A DNA stretch of 64,000 nt from Actinomadura_C sp036008685 (GTDB lineage: Bacteria > Actinomycetota > Actinomycetes > Streptosporangiales > Streptosporangiaceae), in the NCBI GenBank assembly GCA_036008685.1, contig DASYNF010000108.1, forward strand, positions 1 through 64,000, read 5' to 3'. Both the position numbers and the translations under genes were made by a program. Below, one piece after another: positions 1 to 8,539 of this stretch. The stretch's first letter is position 1, and the number at the start of each line of letters is the position of its first letter. A model generated the notes under the pieces. The model did no database searches. It was given only the letters and a program-made list of their open reading frames with translations, and was not told the DNA's origin.

Positions 1-2
1 TG

Positions 3-125
3 CGGGAGATCGTCGGGCAGATGCTCAGGGACACCCCGACTCGCGGCGGGTCGGACGAGTTGCGGGACCTCGCTACCCGGATGGGACTGGACCCTCTGTC
101 TCCGCCCGGCGAGGGCCACGCCTGA
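3..125 (+). CDS. 3' end of an unidentified gene
   Basis: Only the last 40 residues are inside the window; they run in frame 3 to a TGA at 123-125. The tail is charged and probably helical (it contains REIVGQMLRD and DELRDLATRMGLD) and ends in a Pro/Gly-rich stretch. That is too little to assign a family. A hairpin about 80 bases downstream fits a 3' end here. Confidence 0.5.
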   Translation, partial: REIVGQMLRDTPTRGGSDELRDLATRMGLDPLSPPGEGHA

Positions 126-464
126 CACACACGAACGGCCCCGGCACGTGCTTGGCGTAGGTACCGGGGGCGTCGTGCCCTTCTGTAGAGGGTTGTCCTG
201 AGGCCCCGGCTCTCTGTTCACCGCAGAGGTCGGGGCTGTCTGGCGGCTGTCTGTGCAGGTCACGGGCGTCCTCTGGACCTCGGCGGACTAGTTGGTACGG
301 CCCGAATCCGACTTGTGACGCGTGAATCCACGCCGGAAGTCGATCGGGGACCAGGCCGACCGGTCGGTGAACGTGCAGGTCACCGGTCATGTCGCCGTCC
401 TCGGGAGCCGATTTTCAGCGCCCGCGGTGACTCGGGGACGGGCGGCCGATCGGGCGGCCATGAA
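126..464. other. gene-free stretch with one hairpin
   Basis: These 339 bases separate two convergent genes. I see no convincing coding frame: the open frames here are short, without ribosome sites, and antisense or out of frame. The only structure noted is the hairpin at 203-236. Confidence 0.5.
203..236 (+). terminator. possible hairpin terminator
   Basis: GCCCCGGCTCTCTG (203-216) faces CAGAGGTCGGGGC (224-236), a near-complete GC-rich stem with a short loop. It lies between convergent genes and has no T-tract, which is common for actinobacterial terminators. Assignment is by structure and position only. Confidence 0.4.
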
Positions 465-1370
465 TCAGTGGCACGCCACCGGCCCGCCGCGGTCCAGGAC
501 CTTGCCGCCCACCTCGAGGTACCGCCACGAGTACCCCGCCGGATGCAGACTCAGCTCCAGCACGCCGTACTGGCCCGTGATCCGCTTCTGGCTGTGCGGC
601 TTCGCGGGCCCGAACGGGTACGCGCTGTTGCCGCCGGTACCGACCACGAACTCCCGGACGCCCCGTGCGTCCGCCGCACCGGTGGGGGTCTGCGGGGCGA
701 ACCGCTCGTAGTTGTGTTCGTGCCCGTTCAGCACCAGGTCGGCCCGCCGCGCGGACAGCTCCGTCCAGAACGGCCGCTCGCTCGGATCGCCGCCGTGGCG
801 CACACCGGAGCTGAAGAGGGGCGCGTGCCAGTACGCGAGGACGCACGGCTTCTTCGTCGCGGTCAGGTCGCGGCGGAGCCACGTCACCTGGGCGGAGCCG
901 GTGTTCCTGTCGATGTTCGAGTCGAGCGCGACGAGGTGCCACCCGCCGAGGTCGAAGCTGTAGTAGGTCCGCCCGTCCGGCCGGGCGAGCGTGCCCCAGT
1001 ACCCGAGGTAGCCCGCCGCGCCCCGGGTCATGTACTCGTGATTGCCGGGGACGGGCCTCGTGTGGGACTTGAAACGGCCCCACGTCGGGTCGTAGTACCG
1101 GCGGAAGTCGGCGAGCTGGCCCCGTGGGTACTGCAGGTCGCCGAGCGCGAGGACCCTCGTCGGGCCGAGGCGGAGCACCAGTCGCGCGGTGTCGGCCTGG
1201 TGGCCGCTCTGGGGAGGCGAGATGTCGCCGGCCGCCGCGACCGTGGGGTCGGCCGCCTGGGCGGCTCTCGACGGGCTCGGGGTCGGCGAGGGGGTGGCGC
1301 CCCCGCAGGCCGCGAGGGCGAGGACGCAGGCGACCAGGGTCGCGCGGCAGCCACGGTGCTGGGGTCCCAT
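465..1370 (-). CDS. secreted metallophosphoesterase lipoprotein
   Basis: This 301-residue calcineurin-like metallophosphoesterase is probably anchored outside the membrane as a lipoprotein. The N-terminus has a hydrophobic stretch ending in the lipobox-like LALAAC followed by a Ser/Pro linker. The metal-site motifs appear in order: AAGDIS, LALGDLQY, VPGNHEY, YWHAPLF and NGHEHNYERF. The full set suggests an active phosphatase or phosphodiesterase; the substrate is unknown. The start at 1370 is preferred over an upstream ATG at 1406 because GAGGGGGG lies 7-8 bases ahead of it. It stands alone, with a second small lipoprotein gene upstream on the same strand. Confidence 0.85.
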   Translation of the reverse strand: MGPQHRGCRATLVACVLALAACGGATPSPTPSPSRAAQAADPTVAAAGDISPPQSGHQADTARLVLRLGPTRVLALGDLQYPRGQLADFRRYYDPTWGRFKSHTRPVPGNHEYMTRGAAGYLGYWGTLARPDGRTYYSFDLGGWHLVALDSNIDRNTGSAQVTWLRRDLTATKKPCVLAYWHAPLFSSGVRHGGDPSERPFWTELSARRADLVLNGHEHNYERFAPQTPTGAADARGVREFVVGTGGNSAYPFGPAKPHSQKRITGQYGVLELSLHPAGYSWRYLEVGGKVLDRGGPVACH

Positions 1371-1482
1371 GGGACACCCCCCTCGATGGGCGACACCCCC
1401 ATGCAACCACCGGATCCGCGGTACGGCGAGGGAACCCCTCGCACGACGACGGCGAGGAGCCGGAGCGCGCCCGCACGTGGAG

Positions 1483-1875
1483 CTACAGGCAGGCCTTCAC
1501 CTTGCCGACGGCCTCGTCGCCCGCGGTGACCCCGGACTCGACCTGCGCCGAGTCGCCGAAGCTGGTGACCTCCTTGGCCACGTCGTCCACCGCGTACACG
1601 GCGCCCTCGCCGTCGAGGTTGCTGGTGGTCCACACGCCGACGCGCGCGGCGCCACCCGCGACGCTGGCCTTGGCGGCGACGACATACGTGCCCTTGGCGT
1701 CCGCGGACTCGAGCACCTGGCCCGACGCGATCCCGAGGCCGTCGAGCTTCGCGCCGGCCGCGATCGTGTCGAGGAGCTTGCCGCCCGCGTCCTGACAGGT
1801 CGGCGCGGGTCCCCCGCACGCCGTGCCGGCGAGGAGCGTGAGCCCCAGTACGGCGCAGCCCAGCAGTGCCTTCAT
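1483..1875 (-). CDS. small hypothetical lipoprotein
   Basis: This 130-residue protein has a hydrophobic signal and a lipobox-like LLAGTAC, then a small, Ala/Gly/Val-rich exported domain of about 105 residues. It has two further Cys (early TCQD and the terminal KACL) that could form a disulfide. I do not recognise the family; the size and make-up resemble other short actinobacterial exported lipoproteins of unknown role. The ATG at 1875 follows GTGGGGGT. The gene is about 110 bases upstream of the phosphoesterase on the same strand, so the two may be co-transcribed. Confidence 0.7.
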   Translation of the reverse strand: MKALLGCAVLGLTLLAGTACGGPAPTCQDAGGKLLDTIAAGAKLDGLGIASGQVLESADAKGTYVVAAKASVAGGAARVGVWTTSNLDGEGAVYAVDDVAKEVTSFGDSAQVESGVTAGDEAVGKVKACL

Positions 1876-1935
1876 GCGGTTACCCCCACAGTGTCGAGTC
1901 CGGTCCCCGGTGACGATCTTCGTACATGACTACCG

Positions 1936-4629
1936 TCACGGTCGGCACTTCGCTGAATCCGGTGAGTCACTGTCCAATCGGGCAGCCAGCACCTCGGCCA
2001 GATGGAGCCCCTCCCGCCCGGCCAGGTGCGCGAGCTGGGTGCGGCAGCTGAACCCGTCGGCGAGGAGGACCGACCCGTCCGGCGCCCCCGCCACGGCGGG
2101 CAGCAGCACCCGGTCCGCGACGGCCCGCGACACGTCGTGGTGCCCGCGCTCGAAGCCGAAATTCCCCGCCAGCCCGCAGCAGCTGCGGACCATCCCGGCG
2201 GGGTCGATCCCGGCGCGCGACATCAGCCGCGCGTCGGCGTCGAAGCCCAGGACCGACGACTGGTGACAGTGGACCTGTCCGACCGCGGGGCGATCGACCA
2301 CGGGAGGGGTCCACTGTGGCGCGAGGCGCTCCAGTGCCTCGGCGAGCGTGAGCACGTGCTGTGTCAGGTACGCCGTGAACGGGGTGTCGCCGAGCACCGC
2401 CCGCGCGTCCGCCCGGAGCATCGTGGCGCAGCTGGGCTCCAGCACGACGAGGGGCGTACCCGCGCGCACGGCCGGTGAGAGCAGCCGCTCGGTGCGGGAG
2501 AGGACCCGCCGCGCCATGCCGAGCTGGCCGGTCGAGAACCAGGTCAGTCCACAGCAGACGCCCTCGCGCGGCAGCCCCGCGGCGAGTCCGGCGGCGGCCA
2601 GCACACGCGCTCCACTGTGGAGCACGGCAGGGGAGAAGTGGTCGTTGAACGTGTCCGGCCACAGCAGCACGTCCGCGTCCATGGGCGCCGGGGACCGGTA
2701 CGAGGAGGTGAACGTCCGCCGGAACGCCGGTACCGGGCGGGCGGGGTCGATGCCGCCGAGCCACTTCACCAGCCGGGACCCCGAGACGGCGTTCACCAGG
2801 GCGGGCGCCCGCGAGGCGAGGCGCGAGGTCAGCGGCAGCCACCCCATCGAGTAGTGCGCGCGGGGGCGGAGCCGATGCCGGTGGTGGTGGTACAGGAACT
2901 CCGCCTTGTACGTCGCCATGTCGACGCCGACCGGGCAGTCCGCCGAGCAGCCCTTGCAGGACAGGCACAGGTCGAGGGCCTCGGCGGCGTCGCGCGACCG
3001 CCAGCCGTCCGGGACCGCGGTGCCGCCCGCGATCTCCTGGAGCAGGCGCGCGCGGCCGCGGGTGGAGTGCTTCTCCTCGCCGGTGACGAGCCAGCTGGGG
3101 CACATCACCGCGCCGACGTCCGAGCGGCACTTCCCGACACCGACGCACCGCCGCAGGGCGCGGTGCAGGTCTCCGCCGTCCTCCGGGTAGCGCAGGACGG
3201 GCGCCGGGAGGTCCGTGAGCCCCGCGTACCGCAGACCCGCGTCGAGGGGCTCCGGGTCGATGACCACGCCCGGGTTCAGCATCCCGTCCGGATCCCACGC
3301 GCGCTTGAACGCGGCGAACGACTCCAGCACCCGGGGCGAGTACATCCGGGCCAGCAGCTCCGACCGGGCACGCCCGTCCCCGTGCTCGCCGGACAGCGAG
3401 CCGCCGTGCGCGACGACGGTGTCGGCCGCGTCCTCGAGGAAGGAACGAAAGACGGAGACCCCGCGCGGCGACAGCAGGTCGAACGAGATCCGCACGTGGA
3501 TGCACCCCTCGCCGAAGTGCCCGTAGTTCACCCCGCGGAGGCCGTACCGCCGCAGCAGCGCCCGGAACTCGCGCAGGTACGACGGGAGCCGCTCCGGCGG
3601 GACGGCGGCGTCCTCCCAGCCGGGCCACGCCTCGCCCCCGGTGGTGTCCCGCGTCGCGATGCCGGCGCCGTCGGCGCGCACCCGCCAGAGGCGTGCCTGG
3701 TCGGCGGTCTCGGTGAGCGTGAGCCCGCCGAGGGCCCGGGCCCGCGACTCCGCCTCGGCGGGGGTCGATCCGCCGAACTCGACGAAGAGGTACGCCCCCG
3801 CGTCCGGCAGCCCGGCGCCCCGTACGAGGGCCGCGTCCAGCCCCTCCAGGGCCAGGGGGCGGTGCCCGAGCAGCGCCGGCACCGCCTCCGCGGCGGCCAC
3901 GTCGTCGGGGTACGCCAGCACGGCCAGCGCCCGGTGCGGCGGCGGGGCGACCAGCGCGAGCGTCGCGCCGAGCACGATCGCGCAGGTGCCCTCGCTGCCG
4001 ACCAGGGACCGCGCCACCGACCGGCCCCGCTCGGGGAGGAGGTGCTCGACGCCGTACCCGGATGTCCGCCGGCCGTAGGAGGACAGCTCGGTGCGCCACG
4101 TCTCGCGGTACCGCTCCTCGAGGGCGCGCAGGTCCGGCGAGGGGTCGTCGGCGGCCGTCAGGAGCGAACCGTCGGCCCGGAGCACGTCCAGCGCGAGGAC
4201 GTTGTCCGCGGTGGTGCCCCAGGCGAGGGAGTGGCTGCCGCAGGAGTTGTTGCCGATCATCCCGCCGACCGTGCACCGGCTCGCGGTCGACGGATCCGGC
4301 CCGAAGGCCAGCCCGTGCGCGGCCGCGGCCCGCTGGAGGTCCCGCAGCACGACGCCGGGCTCCGCGACGGCCGTGCGGGTCTCGGGATCGACGGAGAAGC
4401 GTCGAAGGTGCCGGGAGGTGTCCACGACGATGCCGTCGCCGATCGCGTTGCCGGCCACCGACGTGCCGCCGCCGCGCATGGTGAGCGGGAGGCCCTCCGA
4501 CCGGCAGTGCGCGAGGACCTCCGCCACCTCCTCGGCGGAGCGCGGGAACGCGACACCCACCGGGATCCGGCGGTAGTTGGAGGCGTCGGCGCCGTACATG
4601 GCCCGAGTGCCGGGCGAGAGGTCCAGCAT
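1936..4629 (-). CDS. FAD-binding and Fe-S cluster 2-hydroxyacid dehydrogenase (GlcD-GlcF-type fusion)
   Basis: This 897-residue enzyme joins a flavoprotein dehydrogenase to an iron-sulfur electron-transfer half. The N-terminal PCMH-type FAD domain shows MRGGGTSVAGNAIG and GMIGNNSCG; the middle has the GlcD/D-lactate dehydrogenase cap (NYGHFGEGCIHVR, LSGEHGDGRARSELL). The second half has two ferredoxin-like Cys clusters (RRCVGVGKC with MCPSW; CLSCKGCSADCPVG) and two CCG motifs (GVCCGLTWF, RSCCGLAGNFGFE). Proteins of this design oxidise D-lactate, glycolate or D-2-hydroxyglutarate and pass electrons to quinones or cytochromes. It follows the dicarboxylate transporter gene, which suits organic-acid use. 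The ATG at 4629 has no good ribosome site; a GTG 24 bases upstream is an alternative. Confidence 0.85.
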   Translation of the reverse strand: MLDLSPGTRAMYGADASNYRRIPVGVAFPRSAEEVAEVLAHCRSEGLPLTMRGGGTSVAGNAIGDGIVVDTSRHLRRFSVDPETRTAVAEPGVVLRDLQRAAAAHGLAFGPDPSTASRCTVGGMIGNNSCGSHSLAWGTTADNVLALDVLRADGSLLTAADDPSPDLRALEERYRETWRTELSSYGRRTSGYGVEHLLPERGRSVARSLVGSEGTCAIVLGATLALVAPPPHRALAVLAYPDDVAAAEAVPALLGHRPLALEGLDAALVRGAGLPDAGAYLFVEFGGSTPAEAESRARALGGLTLTETADQARLWRVRADGAGIATRDTTGGEAWPGWEDAAVPPERLPSYLREFRALLRRYGLRGVNYGHFGEGCIHVRISFDLLSPRGVSVFRSFLEDAADTVVAHGGSLSGEHGDGRARSELLARMYSPRVLESFAAFKRAWDPDGMLNPGVVIDPEPLDAGLRYAGLTDLPAPVLRYPEDGGDLHRALRRCVGVGKCRSDVGAVMCPSWLVTGEEKHSTRGRARLLQEIAGGTAVPDGWRSRDAAEALDLCLSCKGCSADCPVGVDMATYKAEFLYHHHRHRLRPRAHYSMGWLPLTSRLASRAPALVNAVSGSRLVKWLGGIDPARPVPAFRRTFTSSYRSPAPMDADVLLWPDTFNDHFSPAVLHSGARVLAAAGLAAGLPREGVCCGLTWFSTGQLGMARRVLSRTERLLSPAVRAGTPLVVLEPSCATMLRADARAVLGDTPFTAYLTQHVLTLAEALERLAPQWTPPVVDRPAVGQVHCHQSSVLGFDADARLMSRAGIDPAGMVRSCCGLAGNFGFERGHHDVSRAVADRVLLPAVAGAPDGSVLLADGFSCRTQLAHLAGREGLHLAEVLAARLDSDSPDSAKCRP

Positions 4630-4643
4630 GCCGGGATCGTACG

Positions 4644-4679
4644 GAAAAACCACGGCCCCGCTGCCGGAGCAGCGGGGCC
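4644..4679 (-). terminator. intrinsic terminator after the dicarboxylate carrier gene
   Basis: Two perfect 11-base arms, GGCCCCGCTGC (4654-4664) and GCAGCGGGGCC (4669-4679), flank a 4-base loop. Read on the minus strand the stem is followed after four bases by TTTTT (4645-4649). It sits downstream of the dctA-like gene and only 14 bases before the dehydrogenase start, so it could be a terminator or an attenuator. Confidence 0.8.
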
Positions 4680-4751
4680 GGGGAGGAGAGGGCCGGGGAG
4701 GCGAGGGCCGAGGAGGTGGGCGGGGGGCCGAGGAGGTGGGCGGGGAACAGC

Positions 4752-6110
4752 TCAGACGCGGGCCGGGTCGGCCGCCTCCGCGCGCTCGGCGTCGCCCGGG
4801 TCGCCGTGGTCGTCGACCATCGTGGCCTCGTCGAACGGGTCCTCGCCGCGGAACACCCGCTCCGCGCGCGCCTTGTCGAACTCGCCGGTCCAGGTGCCGA
4901 CGAGCACCGTCGCGACGGCGTTGCCGGCGAAGTTGGTCAGCGCCCGCGCCTCCGACATGAACCGGTCGATACCGACGATCAGGCCGACGCCGTCGACCAG
5001 GTCGGGGCGGTGCGACTGGAGCCCGCCGGCGAGCGTGGCGAGACCCGCGCCGGTGACACCGGCGGCGCCCTTCGACGCGATGATCATGAAGACGAGCAGC
5101 GACAGCTGCTCGGTGATCGACATCGGGTCGCCCATGGCCTGCGCGACGAACAGCGACGCCATCGTGAGGTAGATCGCGGTGCCGTCGAGGTTGAACGAGT
5201 ACCCGGTCGGCACGACGATGCCGACGAGCGACTTGGACCCGCCGAGGTGCTCCATCTTCGCGATGAGCCGCGGCAGCGCGGACTCCGACGAGGAGGTGGA
5301 GACGATGAGCAGGAACTCGCGGGCGAGGTACTTGCAGAGCGAGAAGATGTTCATCCCGGTGACGAGCTTGAGCAGCAGGCCGAGGACCCCGAACACGAAC
5401 AGGACGCACGTCGCGTAGAAGCCGATCATCACCTGCGCGAGGCTGACCAGGGCGTCCCAGCCGGTGGCGCCGACGACCGCGGCCATCGCGCCGAAGGCGC
5501 CGATCGGGGCGGCCCACATGATCATCGCGAGGACCCGGAACACCAGCTTCTGCAGGTGCCCGATGCCCCGGAGGATCGGCTCGCCCGTGCGGCCCATGGC
5601 CTGCAGTGCGAAACCGACCAGCAGCGCGACGAGCAGCGTCTGGAGCACGGAGCCCTCGGTCAGGGCCGAGAACAGCGTGTGCGGGATGATCCCGAGCAGG
5701 AAGTCGACCGTGCCCTGAGGGGCGTCCCCGGCCGCGGCGGCGCCGGCGCCGGCGAGCTTCTCGTCGAGGTTCAGGCCGTGGCCCGGCTGGACGATGTTGC
5801 CGACGACCAGGCCGATGCCGAGGGCGAACGTCGACATCGTGATGAAGTAGCCCAGCGCCAGGCCGCCGATCTTGCCGACCTTCGCGGCCTGCTGGACCGC
5901 GCCGATGCCGAGCACGATCGTGCAGAAGATGATCGGGCTGATCATCATCTTGATGAGGTTGACGAAGCCCGTGCCGAGCGGCTTCAGGGACTCGCCGAAG
6001 GACGGGGCGGCGAAGCCGACGACGATGCCGGCGAGTACCGCGACGATGACCGCGATGTAGAGGAAATGTGTACGGTCCCGGCGCGTCGGCGTCTGGGGGC
6101 TGGCCGCCAT
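4752..6110 (-). CDS. dctA: C4-dicarboxylate:cation symporter, DctA/DAACS family
   Basis: This 452-residue polytopic carrier belongs to the dicarboxylate/amino acid:cation symporter family and would import succinate, fumarate, malate or related acids with H+ or Na+. Visible features are the first helix after DRTHFLY, NLIKMMISPIIF, the Ser-rich loop STSSSESALPR, the substrate motif GTAIYLTMASLFVAQA, and SKGAAGVTGAG with IVGIDRFMSEARALTNFAGN near the end. Length and motif order match DctA. The start at 6110 follows GGGAG. It is divergent from a two-component pair of the type that usually controls dicarboxylate uptake. Confidence 0.9.
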   Translation of the reverse strand: MAASPQTPTRRDRTHFLYIAVIVAVLAGIVVGFAAPSFGESLKPLGTGFVNLIKMMISPIIFCTIVLGIGAVQQAAKVGKIGGLALGYFITMSTFALGIGLVVGNIVQPGHGLNLDEKLAGAGAAAAGDAPQGTVDFLLGIIPHTLFSALTEGSVLQTLLVALLVGFALQAMGRTGEPILRGIGHLQKLVFRVLAMIMWAAPIGAFGAMAAVVGATGWDALVSLAQVMIGFYATCVLFVFGVLGLLLKLVTGMNIFSLCKYLAREFLLIVSTSSSESALPRLIAKMEHLGGSKSLVGIVVPTGYSFNLDGTAIYLTMASLFVAQAMGDPMSITEQLSLLVFMIIASKGAAGVTGAGLATLAGGLQSHRPDLVDGVGLIVGIDRFMSEARALTNFAGNAVATVLVGTWTGEFDKARAERVFRGEDPFDEATMVDDHGDPGDAERAEAADPARV

Positions 6111-6275
6111 GGAGGTACTCCCGGGGGGTAGGGCCCACACGGCGACGACCGCTGTGCGGGATGCTGGAGGGGACACCGGGCAAGTGCCCAGAGGGCTGAC
6201 GAGCGATTCTGGCCTCTGAGGTGACCCGGGTCACTCTTCTGTTCGTTACGTACACGGAATCGGGAGGTGGCGACC

Positions 6276-7865
6276 GTGCACCCCCGCACCTGGAGTCTGG
6301 CGCGCCAGCTCCTGGCCTGGCAGGTGCTCGTCGTCCTGGTCGTGGTCGCCGGCGGCACCGCGGCCGCGTACCTCCAGATCGCCCGGGACACCCAGGAGGC
6401 CGCGCGGCAGCGCGTGCTGGGTGTCGCGCACGCGGTCGCCGCGGCGCCGACGCTACGGGAGGCTCTCGACGGTCCGCACCCCGAGCGCGTGCTCCAGCCG
6501 TACGCCGAGCGGGTCCGCCGGGACACCGGCACGGACTTCGTGATCATCATGAGCCCGACCGGGATCCGGTACACGCACCCCAACCCCGCGGAGATCGGCC
6601 GGCGGTTCAACGGGCACACCGGGCCGGCGCTGGCGGGTCGCTCGTTCACCGAGACCTACACGGGCACGCTCGGGCCCTCGGTCCGCGCGGTCGTGCCGGT
6701 CCGGGACACCGGCGGGTCGGTACGGGCGCTGGTGTCGGTGGGCATCCGCACGTCCACGGTGGCCCGGGGGCTGCGGCAGGAGCTGCCCACGCTGGTCGGG
6801 GCGGCCGTCGTGGGCCTGCTGATCGCCGGTACGGGGTCGTGGATGGTGAGCCGCCGGTTGCGCCGGCTGACCCACGACCTGGGCCCGGTGGAGCTGGCGC
6901 GGATGTACGAGTTCTACGACGCGGTGCTCCACGCGGTCCGCGAGGGGCTGGTGCTGCTCGACTCCGGCGGCCGCGTCGAGTTGCTGAACGACGAGGCGCG
7001 CCGGCTGCTCGGCCTGTCCGCGGACGTCGTGGGGCGCCGCGTCGACGACATCGGCCTGCCGCCCACGCTGGGCGACGCGCTCGCCGCCGGGCGCGGGCGG
7101 ACCGACGAGATCCACCTGACCGGCGACCGGGTCGTCGTGGTCAGCCAGGCCCCGGCCACGTGGGCCGGGCGGAGCGTCGGCACGGTCGTGACGCTGCGGG
7201 ACCACACCGACCTCCAGGCCCTCACGGGCGAGCTCGACTCGGTCCGGGGGTTCGCGGAGTCGCTGCGCTCGCAGGCGCACGAGGCCGCGAACCGGCTCCA
7301 CACCGTGGTGTCGCTGGTCGAGCTGGGGCGCACCGAACAGGCCGTCGCGTTCGCCACTGCCGAGCTGACCGTGGCGCAGCGGCTGACGGACCGCGTGGTG
7401 GCCGCCGTCGAGGAGCCCGTGCTCGCCGCGCTGCTGCTCGGCAAGACCGCGGAGGCCAGCGAGCGCGGTGTCGAGCTGGTCGTGGCGGAGGACATCAGCG
7501 TCCCCGAGGGCGCCGTCGAGCCGCGGGACCTCGTCACGATCGCCGGGAACCTCCTCGACAACGCCATCGACGCGGCCGCGGCCTCCGCGGGGCCGCGGAG
7601 GGTCGAGATCGCGGCGGGTATCGAGGGGGACGACCTGGTCATCCGGGTGTCCGACAGCGGGCCGGGGCTGGACCCGGACCACCTCGAGCTGGCCTTCCGG
7701 CGGGGCTGGTCCACGAAGACCGACGACCGGCTGATCGGCCGTGGCCTCGGTCTCGCGCTGGTCGGACAGGCGGTGCACCGCCGCGGCGGGACGATCGAGG
7801 TGGCGAGCGAGCGGGGCGCCGTCTTCACCGTCCGGGTACCGGCCGCGGTCCGGGTGGCGCCGTGA
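6276..7865 (+). CDS. sensor histidine kinase, CitA/DcuS type
   Basis: This membrane kinase of about 529 residues has a first membrane helix at residues 10-30, an external PDC/Cache-like sensor of about 140 residues (contains GTDFVIIMSPTGIRYTHPNP, the usual DcuS/CitA pattern), and a second helix (VGAAVVGLLIAGTGSWMV). A cytoplasmic PAS follows, then the H-box SQAHEAANRLH with the phospho-His near residue 335, and an ATPase domain with NLLDNAIDAA, DSGPGLD and GRGLGLALV. The GTG at 6276 follows GGGAGGT. It overlaps its regulator by 4 bases, so a C4-dicarboxylate or citrate ligand is likely. Confidence 0.88.
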   Translation: MHPRTWSLARQLLAWQVLVVLVVVAGGTAAAYLQIARDTQEAARQRVLGVAHAVAAAPTLREALDGPHPERVLQPYAERVRRDTGTDFVIIMSPTGIRYTHPNPAEIGRRFNGHTGPALAGRSFTETYTGTLGPSVRAVVPVRDTGGSVRALVSVGIRTSTVARGLRQELPTLVGAAVVGLLIAGTGSWMVSRRLRRLTHDLGPVELARMYEFYDAVLHAVREGLVLLDSGGRVELLNDEARRLLGLSADVVGRRVDDIGLPPTLGDALAAGRGRTDEIHLTGDRVVVVSQAPATWAGRSVGTVVTLRDHTDLQALTGELDSVRGFAESLRSQAHEAANRLHTVVSLVELGRTEQAVAFATAELTVAQRLTDRVVAAVEEPVLAALLLGKTAEASERGVELVVAEDISVPEGAVEPRDLVTIAGNLLDNAIDAAAASAGPRRVEIAAGIEGDDLVIRVSDSGPGLDPDHLELAFRRGWSTKTDDRLIGRGLGLALVGQAVHRRGGTIEVASERGAVFTVRVPAAVRVAP

Positions 7866-8539
7866 TCGCGGTCCTCGTCGTCGAGGACGAGCCCGTCGCG
7901 GCGGAGGCCCACGCGCAGTACGTGCTCCGGGTGCCGGGCTTCACCGTGGCCGGGGTCGCGACGACCGGCGCCGAGGCGCTGCGGCTGCTGCGCAAGGGCG
8001 GCGTCGACCTGGTGCTGCTCGACATGAACCTCCCCGACATGCACGGGCTCGACATCATCCGTGCCATGCGGGCCGGCGGGCACGGCGCCGACGTCATCGC
8101 GGTCACGTCCGCCCGCGACCTCGCGGTGGTCCGGTCGGCGGTGTCCCAGGGGATCCTGCAGTACCTGCTGAAGCCGTTCGCGTTCGCGGCGCTGCGGGAG
8201 AAGCTGGAGCGGTACCGGGACTACCGGCAGCAGGGCCACGACGACGGCGTGGTGGCCGGGCAGCACGAGGTGGACCGGATGCTCGCCACCCTGCGCGGCG
8301 CCGAGGCCCACGCCCTGCCGAAGGGGGTCAGCCCCGAGTCGCTCGACGCCGTCGTCGCCGCGCTGCGGGACGCCGACGGTGGCATGTCCGCCGCCCAGGT
8401 CGCCGAGGTGCTCGGGGTCTCACGCGTCACGGCGCGCCGCTACCTCGAGCACCTGGCCGACGTGGGCGTGCTGGTGCGGCACATGCGGTACGGCGGGGTG
8501 GGGCGGCCGGTCGTGGAGTACCGCCGGTCAGTTCGGTAG
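7862..8539 (+). CDS. response regulator, CitB/DcuR family
   Basis: This 225-residue protein pairs an N-terminal receiver (acidic ED at residues 8-9, phospho-acceptor Asp54 in LLLDMNLPD, ILQYLLKPF with the conserved Lys) with a C-terminal helix-turn-helix (MSAAQVAEVLGVSRVTARRY). Its GTG start overlaps the kinase stop as GTGA, indicating translational coupling. The arrangement with the divergent carrier gene suggests it activates dicarboxylate uptake. The last 12 bases overlap the convergent alcohol dehydrogenase gene. Confidence 0.88.
   Translation: MIAVLVVEDEPVAAEAHAQYVLRVPGFTVAGVATTGAEALRLLRKGGVDLVLLDMNLPDMHGLDIIRAMRAGGHGADVIAVTSARDLAVVRSAVSQGILQYLLKPFAFAALREKLERYRDYRQQGHDDGVVAGQHEVDRMLATLRGAEAHALPKGVSPESLDAVVAALRDADGGMSAAQVAEVLGVSRVTARRYLEHLADVGVLVRHMRYGGVGRPVVEYRRSVR

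Noticed and set aside
2617..5172. 851-codon plus-strand open frame
   Set aside because: It is antisense to the dehydrogenase and dctA genes and its Arg/Glu/Gly-rich composition is typical of high-GC shadow frames.
4630..6255. Upstream extension of the dehydrogenase frame to 1439 codons
   Set aside because: The frame runs in another phase through the dctA gene on the same strand; residues before the FAD domain are Arg/Pro-rich and lack any domain. The family starts near 4629.
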